DNA of 64,000 nucleotides from Bubalus kerabau (GCF_029407905.1 NC_073628.1:91322501-91386500), one strand, 5' to 3'. Shown: positions 45,022 through 56,599, counted from the first letter of the stretch. Numbers and translations: made by a program. The notes: generated by a model from the sequence alone, not told the origin.

Positions 45022-46640
45022 ATGGGAAATTCTCAATCCCAGCTCTCAAAATCTACTCCTCTAGAATGCCTTCTCTAAAACCTAAAAGCTTTGGGCTTCC
45101 AAAGGGAGATAAGACCAAAAAGACTTCTTTAGTATTCTAACACTCTCTGGCCGCAATACAGACTTGATAACTGGTCCCAATGGCCAAAAAACGGAACTCT
45201 CGATTATAATACTCTATGGGAACTCGATAACTTCTGCCGCCGCAAAGGCAAGTGGTTGAAAATTCCTTATGTTCAGGCTTTCTTCGCTCTCCGCTCTCGA
45301 CCCTCTCTCTGTGAATCCTGTTCTACTTCTTAAATACTCTCAGCCCACTCTGGGCCACATCCTCCTAATACAATGTCTCCCGATCCCTGTTTAGACTATT
45401 CTTCTTCCTTCGACCCTTCCGCCCACAGCCCACCCGCTATCGCTCCCAATCCCCTTGCAGCTGCTCCAGATCCAGTTCCACAACCTCCACTTTACCCCCC
45501 TCCTCCCTCCCTCTTTCTCAAGCGCAGACCCGCTCCCCGCCCCCCGCCCCACGCCCCGCCACCGCTGCAGCTCCCAATCCCCCTCCCCAGCCTATGCCTG
45601 AGATAAACTGAGACCTCAGCCCCACGCTCTACCCTGAGGGTCCCAAGGCTTTACCCCACCTCCCTAGATCCCCTCCCGTACCGGTCCTGAACAACTTTAA
45701 AACAGGAAACTTCACCTCAGGACCCGATCTATCTCAGGTTGAAAAGCGTCTTGACTCCTCCTCAGACCCTGATAATTATCTAAAAGGATTCAAGTATCTC
45801 ACCCAGTCTCACGACTTAACCTGGCATGATATTTACACCATACTTCACTTCACTCTTCTTCCAGAAGAGAAGGAATGAGTGTGGCAAGCCTCTCAGGTGC
45901 ATGCTCATGAGATGCACAGAACAGACAACACTAAGCCCTTAGGGGCAAAGGCTGTCCCCCAGAAGATCCCAACTGGGGTTATCAGGCAGAGAGACCTGAA
46001 ATCATATGGTTGCTGGTAATCATATGGTTACTTGCCTCATTGTGGGCCTTCAAAAGGCAGGGCATAAAGACATCAACTTTGATAAGCTCTGGGAAATAAC
46101 TCAAAGACTAGATGAAAACCTGGCAATTTGTAGCCAGGTTAATGGAAACGCTACAAAAATATACAAAATTAGACCCCACTTCAGCAGAGGGCACCATTGT
46201 CCGTAACACCCATTTTATCTCCCAGTCATCCCCACATATCCAAAAGAAACTAAAAAAAGCAGAAGAAGACTCTCAAACCCCTCGACCTTTTAAATTTAGC
46301 CTTTAAGACTTTCAATAACGGGAAGAACAGGCAAAGCTAGAGAAGGCCCAATGAGATCAGGTCAAATGCCATCTTTTAGCCACTGTCCTACATGGCTCCA
46401 AGCCTCCATCAACCAACAAAGAAAGGAAGCCACCTGGGCCCTGCTTCAAATGCAGCAAAGAAGATCACTGGGCCTACCCATGCCTGTAGCCAAGGCCTCC
46501 TCCAGGTCCAACTCCCAGCTGTGGCATAAAGGGACATTGGAAATTCGACTGCCCAAATCCCCCTCCAGGGATCTGGACATCCCCTCCTGGTCCCGAGCAG
46601 GAATCCTCCAACCCAGCTCTGCCCAGCCTCCTTGGACTCA
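45022..46640 (+). pseudogene. Degenerate retroviral gag
   Basis: Gag builds the virus core. An ATG followed by Gly (MGNS..., a myristoylation-type start) begins at 45022, but a TAA interrupts the frame after 18 codons. Further on there is a proline-rich region (about 45370-45600, matrix/p12-like), capsid-like text (45840-46010 and the open piece 46112-46306, ending in a charged KKLKKAEE stretch), and one zinc knuckle at 46442-46483 with CX2CX4HX4C spacing (residues C-F-K-C...H...C). Several stops and frameshifts separate these. Not translatable as one protein. Confidence 0.88.
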
Positions 46641-47035
46641 CCACTGAAGACTGAAGATGCCCAGGGCCCCAGTCCCTGACTCTCATCACCTCTACGGAGC
46701 CCAGGGTAACTCTTACAGTGGCAGGGAAGCCGATCTCCTTTCTCATTGACACAGGGGCCACTTAGTCTGCTATGCCTGCCTACTCCGGAAAAACCAAGGT
46801 CTCTCAGGTCTCTGTTACGAGGGTTGACAGATTAATATCTATGCCACGAATAACCAAGCCTCTAACTTGCACACTTCAAGATACCCCCATTTTCCCATTC
46901 TTTTCTCATACTCCCAAAATGCCCCACTCCTATTCTTGGGAGACACCTGCTCTCAAATTCAAAGCCTCTATTACTATCCCAAGCCCACCCTCTGATCTAG
47001 CCTGGTTACTGCTCCTTAATACCCTCCACTTCTGA
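46641..47035 (+). pseudogene. Degenerate retroviral protease, pol truncated
   Basis: The aspartic protease cleaves Gag and Pol. The active site L-I-D-T-G-A-T is at 46742-46762 and is followed at once by a TAG. A frame from 46772 to 47035 carries the rest of the protease domain to its C-terminal end. The next sequence is already env: reverse transcriptase, RNase H and integrase are absent, so the deletion junction lies near 47035. Confidence 0.82.
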
Positions 47036-48011
47036 GGTTCCTCTACAACAGTAGGCTTCTTTCTGTTTCTCCAGACAAAACTCTATAAACAGTTCTTACC
47101 CCCAACTAGGAACCATACTGCCACACCTCTGTAATCACACTTCACATCACTCCTTCCCTTCAGGCAGATCTGTCTATCATGTCTCAGAAACTGCAGGACA
47201 TTCTCTTCCTTTCTCAGGGAGACTCCCTTCTGCATATGGTGTAAATATTCCCTTTGTAGGGGCTACGCTGGTGAGTTCACTGTCAGTTTCGGAGACCTCG
47301 AACAAGTTCCCAGAAAGACTCCTAGTTGCTATCGATTTCAGCTATTGTCTTCTTACTCCTGGAATATTTTTCTTATGAGAAACCACTATTAATTTATGTC
47401 TTCCCACTAACTGGACAGGAACATGCACCCTGGTATATATAGTCCCAGATATTTCTATTGTTCCTAACAATCAGACCCTTCCTATCCCTCTAACTCATAA
47501 CTGACCCAGACAGGCAATTCAATTCATTCCTCTATTAGTCAGTTTTAGGAATAGTGGCTTGGATTGGAACAGGGACCACAGAACTCACAACTTCTTTGAA
47601 TTACTATCAAAGACTTCTATAGACCTCACTGACAGCCTAGAAGAAATAGCTAACAGCCTTATCACTATCCAAAACCAGCTAGATTCCCTGGCAGCCATGG
47701 TCCTCCAAAACAGAAGAGGATTAGACCTCCTCACAGCAGAAAAAGGAGGCCTATGCCTATTTTTGGAGAAAGGCTGCTGTTTCTCCACCAATAAATCATG
47801 CATTGTAAAGGAAGCAACAAGAAATCTGACAAACAGGGCCTCGAGAATATGCCAGGACCTCAGTAATTCATGGGAAAACTGGTTAAGCAATTGGAATTGG
47901 ATGCCCTGGATCCTATCTCTTCAAGGCCCTCTCCTTTTATTTACCCTTATTCTAACTTTCAGCCCATGTTTAATGTGTCTTTTTTCAAAATTTCTTAAGG
48001 ATCCTTTATAA
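47036..48011 (+). pseudogene. Degenerate retroviral env; transmembrane part still open
   Basis: Env mediates receptor binding and membrane fusion. The surface part (47036 to about 47540) is short, starts inside the gene and is broken by stops; a sugar-site-like N-x-T and Cys-rich text remain. The last 150 codons (47559-48011) are open: a helical heptad region, the immunosuppressive-type segment (about residues 49-60), the CX6CC motif (residues 64-72, C-L-F-L-E-K-G-C-C), a Trp-rich stretch before the membrane, a hydrophobic membrane span and a short tail ending at TAA. The region before about 47600, where the fusion peptide would lie, is in another frame. No signal peptide or furin site is intact in this copy. 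Confidence 0.85.
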
Positions 48012-48187
48012 GCCTTCACCAACCGAACTATCCACAAGCTACTTCTAACTCACTCAGATTATCAAAAACTTTGACCCCACACAAATTCCCTTGACCCACA
48101 TTCCAGCCTTTTCTTTTCTTACCCCCACAACGCCACTGTCCTAAGAAGCAGTTACAGAAGATTGACCTTCAGTCCTTATCCTAAATC

Positions 48188-48200
48188 AAAAAGGCTGGAA
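48188..48200 (+). other. Polypurine-tract-like sequence
   Basis: 'aaaaaggctggaa' sits directly before the 3' LTR, where plus-strand priming would begin. Two pyrimidines interrupt it, so it is an imperfect tract. Confidence 0.5.
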
Positions 48201-48548
48201 TGATAGGGCCCACTGGGGTCTCATTGAGAAGATGGCTCATTATGTCAAACTCGCAAAGAATAAAATCACAGTGATCTGTGAGACTGACCAAATTGCCCAA
48301 ATGGCATGCTGTTTTCTCACTGGCACCTATCGTCTCAAAGCTGCAAGACCACCAGATTCCAGACCACCAGCTACATGACCATTCCTTCAAAGAACTTTTC
48401 ATTGGTGGGGTATAAGAAGGACTCCTTCAGAAAGGGAGGACGCTGGTTCTCCCTAAGGGCCAGTCATCCTCTCTTTTCCCTCTAATAAATTTCCTATTTC
48501 TTGCCTGACTGCCAGGCTCGCTCTTTTTCTCTCTGCACTTGTCTTACA
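48201..48548 (+). repeat. 3' LTR of the provirus
   Basis: 348 bases, TGATAGGG to CTTACA, aligned end to end with the 5' LTR. TATA-like box at 48411 and AATAAA at 48484 are kept. Followed by the AATGT duplication. Confidence 0.95.
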
Positions 48549-48553
48549 AATGT

Positions 48554-49655
48554 CAAGACTGGAACACTGATATTTGGCCTTGGTTTCAGTCTCTCTTACA
48601 AATTTGATCAATGCCTTTCTCTGAAGAATACCATGCTTTTTCTCATGGTCAAAAAATACAGCTCACAACTTTTCTGGAGACTCTTCTGTAGGTTTTACAA
48701 AGGTTCTTTGGGAAAATTTTGAAATTTTCTAGTCCTTATGGAAAGAAAAAGTAGCTCTACAAACTGAAATAGGTCAAGGAAACGTTTGATTCTGAAGATG
48801 TGACTGGGAGTTTTCCTCTCAAAGATTTATATTAAGTATTAAATGTGATGATCAAGTTGCTCATTATTCATTCACTTGACTTTAGGTTGGCCAGTCTCTC
48901 TCCTATTCATACTCTCCAAAATCTGGCAGGACTGCAGGTGCTGAAATTTCAAGATCCAATTTTGGAATTCTCAGAAAGGCCAAAGGAGAGCAAAAGACAG
49001 CCTCTGACAGCCTCCTCCTTCCCCGGAAATCCTTCCCATTGAGTCCTTCCTCTCTCCACAGCAGGACTTCCCCAGCTGCTGGGCGCTCCACCCGCGATAA
49101 ATGCAAATCAACACAGATTCCTCAACAGTGAACAACCAGAATGCCCACATTATGAAATCTCTTCCTTCTCTGACTCTGCTTCTCTCCAGAGAGGGCCAGA
49201 GCATGCATGCCCTGGGCTCAGATCACAGAAGCAGATTTACTCTGGTACAGCCTCAAAAAGAAGAAATGAGTCATGAAGCCACAGAGTGAAGTTACACAGA
49301 AAACTCCCCTGAGGAAACAGCCAGGCATTATTAGAGGGCAGATCAACTACCTAAAGCATGGTGATCTCCGCTGTGCCTTGTCTAAGAGAGGGAGGCTCCT
49401 ACCTGTCAGAAAGAGCTGGCTCAAAGCAGAGAAATGAACCAAGTAAACTTTCAGGAGGACTAAGTTTCAAATGTTCCTGCCAGACAGGATTGTATGCCCT
49501 CAAGCTGGTGTCTTTCTCCTGTGGCCCTTCATATCAGCTGTGTGTGCCCTTTCTCAGGGGGCAGTGAAAACACCGATCCGCAGTTAGGAACTGGGGATTA
49601 AGGTGAAACAAGAGGGAGAGTATCACACAGTATTTAAAAATTAAGCAAACTACCA
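48554..49655. other. Unassigned 3' flank of the provirus
   Basis: No gene or known element is recognised; short frames on both strands only. Confidence 0.5.
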
Positions 49656-49706
49656 AGGTTAAAATTCCTGCTTCACAATTTACTAACTACATGTCTGAGT
49701 GCATTC

Positions 49707-49924
49707 CTGCATGCATGCATGCTAAGTCGCTTCAGTCGTGTCTCACTTTTTGTGACCCCGTGGACTGTAGCCCACCAAGCTCCTCTGTCCATGGGATTCT
49801 CCAGGCAAGAATACTGGAGTGGATTACTATGCCCTCCTTCAGGGGATCTTCCCGACCTAGGGATTGAACCTGCATCTCCTGCATTGGCGGGGGAGGTCTT
49901 TACCACTAGCACCACCTGGAAAGC
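49707..49924 (-). mobile_element. Bov-tA SINE
   Basis: Antisense copy with a GCATGCATGCATGC tail end. A perfect 12-bp duplication (ctgagtgcattc) lies at 49695-49706 and 49925-49936. Confidence 0.95.
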
Positions 49925-49936
49925 CTGAGTGCATTC

Positions 49937-50246
49937 TTTGGTTCAGTCCAGTTCAGTCGCTCAGTTGTGTCCGATTGTTTGTGACACCATGGACTGCAGC
50001 ACACCAGGCTTCTCTGTCCATCACCAACTCCTGGGGCTTGCTCAAACTCATGTCCATCAAGTTGGTGATACCATCCAACCATCTCATCCTCTGTCATCCC
50101 CTTTTCCTTCCGCCTTTGATCTTGCCAAGCATCAGGGTCTTTTCCAATGAGTCAGTTCTTTGCATCAGGTGGCCAAAGTATTGGGGTTTCAGCTTCACCA
50201 TCAGTCCTTCCAATAAACATTCAGGACTGATTTCCTTTAGGATTGA
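49937..50246 (-). mobile_element. BovB LINE 3' end (antisense)
   Basis: 'cagttcagtcgctcagttgtg' to 'ctgatttcctttaggattga'. About 310 bases. It follows the Bov-tA directly; a weak duplication (gtg[c/t][a/g]ttctt) may flank it. Confidence 0.9.
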
Positions 50247-50304
50247 GTGTGTTCTTATCTCTAGCCTAATATTCACTTACCTGTAAAATGGAAATAATAG
50301 TAAT

Positions 50305-50793
50305 ATATTGCAGGAAGGGGGACCTTTTCCAGGGGTCAAGAGTGGACCCTTGTCCACTTGGAAATGAATTGTCCAAGGAGATACACATGCTGGCAAAGCA
50401 AGAGACTTTATTGAGACGGAACATCCAGGCAGAAAGCAGCAGGGCAAGGGAACCCAGGAGGACTGCTCTGCCCTGTGGCTCACAGTCTCAGGTTTTATGG
50501 TGATGGGATTCATTTTCAGGTGGTCTCTGGCCAATCATTCTGACTCCGGGTCCTTCCTGGTGGTCCCACATTGCTCAGCCAAGATAGATTCCAGTGAGAA
50601 AGATTCTGGGAGGTTGGTAGAACATATGGACTGGCACTTCCTCTCTCCTTTTGACCTTTCCTGAATCATTCCAGTTGATCTTGGCTCATTAGTTCCATGT
50701 TCTTTACCAGGACCTCCTGTCATACGATAACTCACGTAAATGGTTACTGTAGTGCCTGGCCAGGGTGGGCAGTTTTGGTCAGTGGTTCCCCCA
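50305..50793 (-). repeat. Solo LTR of a ruminant endogenous retrovirus
   Basis: About 490 bases that I recall as a common bovine LTR in reverse: 'ggaaatgaattgtccaaggag', 'ggtctctggccaatcattctgac', 'gattctgggaggttggtag'. On the minus strand an AATAAA lies at about 50409-50414. No internal retroviral sequence adjoins it. The class is uncertain (class II likely); the exact ends are not fixed. Confidence 0.6.
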
Positions 50794-50880
50794 ATAGCTA
50801 CATCATCGAAGTGTTAGGTGGAAAAAGGTAATAAAGCTGCCAGAGTATCAGCTGTATAAGGGATGTGGATAACAATAGCA

Positions 50881-51829
50881 ACTGCAGCAGCAGTGTGGGT
50901 GGCTGTTAATAACTGGATGACCAAGCGGGAGAATACAGCATTGTGAGACCTGTGACGCAGGGCTTAGCTCTGCGTTTCTGTGTGGTAGAGAGAAGGAAGC
51001 AGAGATGCCAGTGAGGAAGCTCGAGGCCGGATCAGAGGTCCCTCTGGGGTGGAGGAATGTAGGGTGGAGCCAGCATGAGACAAGAACTAGCGATAGAGGG
51101 GGAGGTTGTGAAAAAACAACCTCATGCTTCTGGAGTTTCCCTCCTTGCTTAGCAAAGCTAAGTACCTTAACAAAAGTGAACCAATGCTTCTCCCATTAAA
51201 AGCAGTCAAGTTACTTCACCTCAGAAGCAATCTTCCCCAGGGACTATTACACTTGGAATCACAACAACAAAAGCACCTCAGACACACCCGGGGCAGCAGC
51301 CCAAGGCACACAGCTCTGCTGCAGGGGGACAGCCTGCTATTGGAAATGTAGACTGAAAAGTAGGAGCCCCTCTAAGTTAGGTCAACAACACAGAGCCCTT
51401 CCAGCCCAGCAAGACCTTCTGGAAAGATGCTTGCTGGCCAGCCTGGCGTCAGTGGTGTGGTTAGTTGCCCCTCAGACTGAAAGTCTATTCTCACCAGGAG
51501 AATAGACTTAATCACTTTTATCTTGGGAAAGAGAGAGCCAGAAAAGTCAAGAGAAAAGTGGGGAAGGATGTTTTTCTTCCATTAACAAAATACTCAGGCC
51601 CTAATGTCTATAATAGTCAGCCATCAGTAAAAAGATGGTTATTCAAGAAAATATTATAGTGAAAAATCGTTTATTAGGTGGAAATATTCAAATTTGAACT
51701 TCGTTACAAACTATTATAAAAACATTTTCTCAATGGATTGAGAATTTGTGTTTATAAAGAAAAAGAAAAAGCCGCTGCAGTGGCAAAAGTAGAATAAACA
51801 AGGCAGAAGGAAATACCAGAGTGCATTTA
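50881..51829. other. Unassigned intergenic stretch
   Basis: No element or gene is recognised. Confidence 0.45.
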
Positions 51830-52345
51830 ATTTATCTTAGGGTAGAGTTGCTACAAGTATGGCCTCAAATTCTATGGTACATCTCCTTTGAAGACCACCT
51901 GAACCCAGGCAGGCTTGAGACTGCCTTCACTGATAGAGCAGTTGACATAGTCCAGGGCTGTGTCATAAAAGACCTTACAGTTGTTTGCTCGAATGCTCCC
52001 TTTTAGAGCCTTGAGCTGCCATGGTAAGAATTCAAACAACTCCAATGCTGCCATGTCAGAAAGTCCATATGGAAGCACTTGGGGGACAGTTCCTGTTGAG
52101 CACAGCTTTCCAGCCATCCCCCAAGACTCCAGACATGTGGGTGACACCATCTTGGATCCTCTTAATCAGCCAGTTGATGAGCACTGAATGACTACTGTGA
52201 ATATAGGTAGAGCAGAAAAATCACCCCTGGGCCTGCCCAAATCACTGACCTACAAAATATGATATAATATAATGAAATGGTTATTGTTTTAAGTTATTAA
52301 ATTTTGGTGTCATTAGTTATGCAGCAGTAGATAAATATGTAGAGA
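51830..52345 (+). mobile_element. Probable old LTR remnant (MaLR-like)
   Basis: The end 'gttattgttttaagttattaaattttggtgtcattagttatgcagcag' resembles the 3' end of old ERVL/MaLR LTRs. The rest is diverged. Overlapping frames on both strands (51821-52187) are not considered genes. Confidence 0.5.
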
Positions 52346-52370
52346 AGGACCTTCTAAGCATGAAAGCTTG

Positions 52371-52581
52371 GTTTGTTGTTATTTAGTCACCAAATCATAT
52401 CCAACTGTTTTGTGTCCCTATGGGCTGTGGTCTGCCAGGTTCCTCTGTCTGTGGGATTTCCCAGGTAAGAATACTGAATGAGTTCCCATTTCCTTCTCCA
52501 GGGGGTCTTCCCGACTCAGGGATTTAACCGTCCTCTTCTAGCTAGGCAGGTTCTTTAACCACTGAGCTACCAGGGAAGCCC
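52371..52581 (-). mobile_element. Bov-tA SINE
   Basis: Antisense copy from 'ttgttgttatttagtcacc' to 'gagctaccagggaagccc'. An imperfect flanking duplication (tgaaagcttgg / tgaaagtgtgg) is present. Confidence 0.92.
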
Positions 52582-52619
52582 TGAAAGTGTGGTAGGAATA
52601 AAAAAAAGAAAGGGAGGTT

Positions 52620-53520
52620 AAAAAAAAAAAAGAACAGCAGATTTGAAATTGTAAACTATTCTGTGTCAATTACCATCATATACAAAATTAAAAGGCAATG
52701 GCAAACTGGGAAAATAGCCTTGTAACACTTCTGACAGATCTTTAAGAAGAAAATTGCAATAGGAAAAAATATGCAGATAACAAAAAGAAGTTATCTAAAA
52801 AAAATTTTAAAGATAGAAAAGAGAAGAGGTGTTTAACACAATTAGTAATAAGATGAATGCAAATTAAATGACAGTAAAATACCTTTTTTGCCTTCAACCT
52901 CAAAAAGACTTTATTAAATGATAATAGCCAATGCCTGCAAGACTAGAGTGAAGCAAGAATTTTCCAGTAGTTGTGGTGAGAATGTAAATTGGTAGTCTTT
53001 CAGGAGAACAAGTTGATGATATGAATCAAAAACCTCAAATGCCCTTTGCTCAAGTATTTCAACTTCTAAGAATTAAAGAGACATGTAGTCAAGCATTCTC
53101 ACCACAGCACCATTTATAATAAAGAGAAATAATAAACACTAAAACATTCCAACAGTAAGAGAATTATTGCTGTTTCAAATAATTGAATACAATGGAGTTA
53201 TCAAAAAGCATACTTTCCAAAATATTCAATGGCAGGGGAATACATTTATGATTGACTTAAACTGAAGAGGAAAATGTAATTAAAAGCATACAAAAAATTA
53301 GAGCTGTAACTTTATTTACATAGAAGGATGAATAGACAGATAAAATATATCAAATGGGAATAACAAAAATATTAACAGGGGATCCAGAAGATCCCCTGGA
53401 TGAAGGGTTTAGGGAGATATTATTCTCTCTTTTTCCTTGTCTGAATTTTTCTAATTTTCCAACACAGAACTGCACCAATTTTATAATCAGAAAAATGTTC
53501 TTTTAAGTAGGTAATTAAAG
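52620..53520 (+). mobile_element. Old L1 ORF2 end and 3' UTR
   Basis: Sense L1 of an old type: 'gtggtgagaatgtaaattggtag', 'acagcaccatttataataaagag', 'gaattattgctgtttcaaataattg', 'gtctgaatttttctaattttcc'. No usable frame remains. Confidence 0.7.
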
Positions 53521-53769
53521 AAAAAATTCTGAAGTAGTTACTTCTAGCAAACTTGAACACAGGAACTTTCAAGTATGAAGAACCTTCTCAGAATCCAGGG
53601 GCTCCTCCTCCAGAAGCTTGCTATGGTTTGTGTTTTGGAGAGGCCTGATACCAGACCATGCCCCATGGATACCCAAACTCCAAAGTTATCTATCATCTCT
53701 CCCCCTGTCCCACCTCCCCTTCCTACTGAAATGGGAGGGAAGGGGGCAAGGCACAAGATTTAAAAGAAT
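53521..53769. other. Unassigned short stretch
   Basis: Two overlapping frames on opposite strands; nothing is recognised. Confidence 0.45.
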
Positions 53770-54023
53770 GACACAGTCACAGGACATGACAAACTAGTCA
53801 CAACCAACTAGGTCCAAGATGGCAGACAATTTGACTTCCAGTGGATCTTGAGCCTTATTATACACTCATTGTAATAAATTAGCATAAGCAATGTTATACA
53901 TTTACCAGTGCCATGACAGTTCCAAGTATGACCAGCAAAGATCAGAAAGTGGGCAATTCCTATAAATTCCCACCCTTTCCCTGAAATAGTTGGAATAATC
54001 CTCCCTGTCATTAGCCTATGAAA
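53770..54023 (+). mobile_element. LTR remnant, 3' part missing
   Basis: 'gaccagcaaagatcagaaagtgggcaattcc', 'cccaccctttccctgaaatagttggaataatcc' and 'tcattagcctatgaaatt' match a class I-type LTR before its TATA region. A BovB follows and the LTR does not resume. Confidence 0.55.
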
Positions 54024-54650
54024 TTCATCAGTTCAGTACAGTTCAGTTCAGTCTCTCAGTCATGTCTAACTCTTTGCGACCCCAAGGACTGCAGCACGCC
54101 AGGCCTCCCTGTCCATCACCAACTCCTGGAGCTTGCTCAAACTCATGTCCATCGAGTCAGTGATGCCATCCAACCATCTCATCCTCTGACATCCCCTTCT
54201 CCTACTGCCTTTAATCTTTCCCGGCATCAGGGTCTTTTCAAATGAATCAGTTCTTCGCATCAGGTGGCCAAAGTTTTGGAGTTTCAGCTTCAGCACCAGT
54301 CCTTCCAATGAATATTCTGGACTGATTTCCTTTAGGATTGACTGGTTTGATCTCCTTGCTGTCCAAAGAACTCTCAAGAGTCTTCTCCAATACCACAGTA
54401 CAAAAGCATCAATTCTTCAGTGCTCAGCTTTCTTTATGGTCCAACTCTCACATCCATACATGACTACTGGAAAAACCATAGCTTTGACTAGATGGACCTT
54501 TGTTGGCAGGGTAATGTCTCTGCTTTTTAATATGCTGCCTAGGTTGGAAATAGCTTTTCTTCCAAGGAGCAAGCGTCTTTTGATTTCATGGCTGCACTCA
54601 CCATCTGCAGTGACTTTGGAGCCCAAGAAAATAAAGTCTATCAGCCCCCA
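54024..54650 (-). mobile_element. BovB LINE 3' end (antisense)
   Basis: CAGTTCAGTACAGTTCAGTTCAG tail, 'ccatcgagtcagtgatgcc', 'ctttgactagatggacc', 'gagcccaagaaaataaag'. About 620 bases. The minus frames at 54066-54377 and 54417-54710 are parts of its C-terminal region separated by a stop. Confidence 0.93.
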
Positions 54651-55565
54651 GAAAAGTCTACAGTCTGTAGCCAAAGGATAGAAAAGGGCAGCCAACAACA
54701 CAAAAAACATTTAGACACTAACTGCCCTGCTGCAGCCAAATATCATTGAATAGAACTATGGCCCACCCCGGCCCAAAGCAGCAAATCTGAGTAGGGAACC
54801 TCAACCTCCACCATCGTGAAGTTGTAATGAAGTGCCCCACCCAGCCCACTGTGGTGGTGTCAGAGATGCCCAAGTAGAAAGCCAGGACTTCCTGCCACTG
54901 GTAGGCAGCCCTAAACCACCCCTCCCCCCAAATGGGGAATCTACCCATCAGTAATGAGGCATACCTCCCAGAGGGAAGATGTCAGAGGAGACCTAGGGGA
55001 GAATGGGAAATTTTCACCACCACCCAGTGCCCATGAAGACACCCCACTACTGGAACTCAGATTCCCAATAGCAGTAATAAGGAGCTTCCCTAACCCCCAC
55101 CACTTGAGTGTTAATGGGGACCGAGAGGTGAACCTGGCTTTCCACCCTGCCTGAATATAATAGAGTGGCAGCTTCACTTCCCCTGTCAGAGTGGTGTCAG
55201 CCAAGATCCACTAAAAAAAGTAGGTTCAAATAAGATCCAGAGCCTCAGAACACAATACAAAAAGCTTACATTCCAATAAAAAAATCACTGATCATCCCCA
55301 AAACCAGGAGGATCTTAAACTGAATGCAAAAAGATATTCAATAGATGCCAACACTAAGATGACAGAGATATTAGACTTATCTGACAAAGATTTTAAAGCA
55401 GCCAATGATGAAATTGCTTCAACAGCAATTGTGAATGTGGTTGAAACATTTTTTTTTAGTAGGAGGCCTCAGCAAAGAAGTAGGAGTTATATAAAAGAAC
55501 TAAATGGAAATTTCAGAATAGAAAAATACAGTAATCAAAATAAGATCTCAGTATATGGGCTCGTA
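54651..55565 (+). mobile_element. Old L1 5' region with ORF1 relic
   Basis: GC-richer 5' UTR-like sequence (54700-55200, 'ggcatacctcccagaggg') followed by an ORF1 relic: the frame at 55359-55583 begins MTEILDLSDKDFKAAND, like the N-terminal coiled-coil part of old L1/HAL1 ORF1 proteins (RNA chaperone in the L1 particle). It is short and goes out of frame. Confidence 0.65.
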
Positions 55566-56060
55566 TATATTGTCTATTGCTGATGTGATAAATTATCACA
55601 ACTTAGTAGCTTAAAACAATGCCAACCTATTTCTTACAGTTCTGGATGTTAGAATTCCAAAGTGGGTCTCACTGGCTAAAACCAAAGTGTATCAAACCTG
55701 TATTACTTTATTGAGACTCCAGTGGGGAGTCTGTTTCCTTGCCTTTTCCAGCTTCTCAAGGCTGCCCTCATTCCTTGACTTGTGAATCCTTTCCATCTTC
55801 AAAGCCAGCAATGTCCGTTGAATCTTTCTCACATCACATTACTCAGACATTGAGTATGCCTGCCTTTCTCTTGCACCTATAAAGATCCTTGAGGTTATAG
55901 TGGGCCCACTGGAAGAATCCAGTATAATCTCCCCATCTCAAGGTCTTTCATCACATTGGTTGCCTTTTTGTCAACTGAGGTAACATAGTCACAAGTTTTA
56001 GGGATTAGGAGGTGGTAATCTTTGAGGGGGCATTCTGCCCACCACAATCTGCTCCCAAAT
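55566..56060. mobile_element. Ancient interspersed repeat remnant
   Basis: 'taaattatcacaacttagtagcttaaaacaatg', 'cagttctggatgttagaattcc', 'agtgggcccactggaagaatccagtataatctcc', 'attctgcccaccaca': an old repeat type common in mammals. Family not resolved. Confidence 0.5.
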
Positions 56061-56599
56061 ATTCATGCCCTTCCCACATACAAAATTCATTCACCACATC
56101 CTAATGCTGCCAAAAGTTTTCATAGATGACTGCCTCAACTCAAAATCCACACCATCTAAGTCACTTTAAATAGGTATGAGAAAGACTGATTATAATCCAC
56201 CCTAGGGCAGAATTCCTCTGCATACATGAACTCATAAACTAGAAAACAAGTTATCAGCTCCTAAAATGCAGTGATTGACAGGCATAGAAAAACAGCTATA
56301 GACATTCCCATTCAAAAGGGAAACTGGGACAGGAAAAACAGTTATCAGTCCCAAGCAATTTTGAAATCCAACTGGGCAAATTTCATTTGGTTTCAAGGCT
56401 TCTGTGGCTCAAGGCTCCATTTTCTATGTACAAAGTTTCACCCTTAAAGTTAACTTTTCTTTCTTCTGAAAGGTAGCACTTTTTTGCAGCTGAATAGTTT
56501 AATCCTATATTATATCCGTAGAATTGGAGGGGGGGGGTGGTTGTCCAACAGCTCTATAACTGTTAAAAAAAATGAATTAGCACATAATAAAAAAATTGT
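56061..56599. other. Unassigned stretch with a poly-G run
   Basis: A G run of ten or more lies near 56527. Nothing else is recognised. Confidence 0.45.

Larger units (their letters stand above)
44255..48548 (+). mobile_element. Endogenous retrovirus provirus, class I (gammaretrovirus-like), tRNA-Phe primer type
   Basis: A 4.3 kb provirus with LTRs at both ends (351 and 348 bases, TG...CA) and a 5-base target duplication AATGT at 44250-44254 and 48549-48553. Order: 5' LTR, primer site, leader, gag, start of pro, then directly env and 3' LTR. The rest of pol (reverse transcriptase, RNase H, integrase) and the start of env are missing. The coding parts carry stops and frameshifts. By eye the LTRs differ at roughly one base in seven or eight, so the insertion is old. 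The 5-base duplication and the env immunosuppressive and CX6CC motifs are expected of this group. Confidence 0.93.
49656..50880 (+). mobile_element. MIR SINE split by SINE, BovB and LTR
   Basis: MIR text survives in three pieces: 49656-49706 ('aaaattcctgcttcacaatttactaactac'), 50247-50304 ('cttacctgtaaaatggaaataatag') and from about 50793 ('aatagctacatcatcgaag'). Three separate insertions have entered it. Confidence 0.7.

Noticed and set aside
44370..45140. The longest open frame of the window (256 codons, plus strand)
   Set aside because: It runs from the 5' LTR through the primer site and leader into the start of gag in the wrong frame. It has no domain and ignores the true gag ATG at 45022.
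45373..45606. Proline-rich 77-codon frame
   Set aside because: It lies in the matrix/p12-like part of the broken retroviral gag and is not a separate gene.
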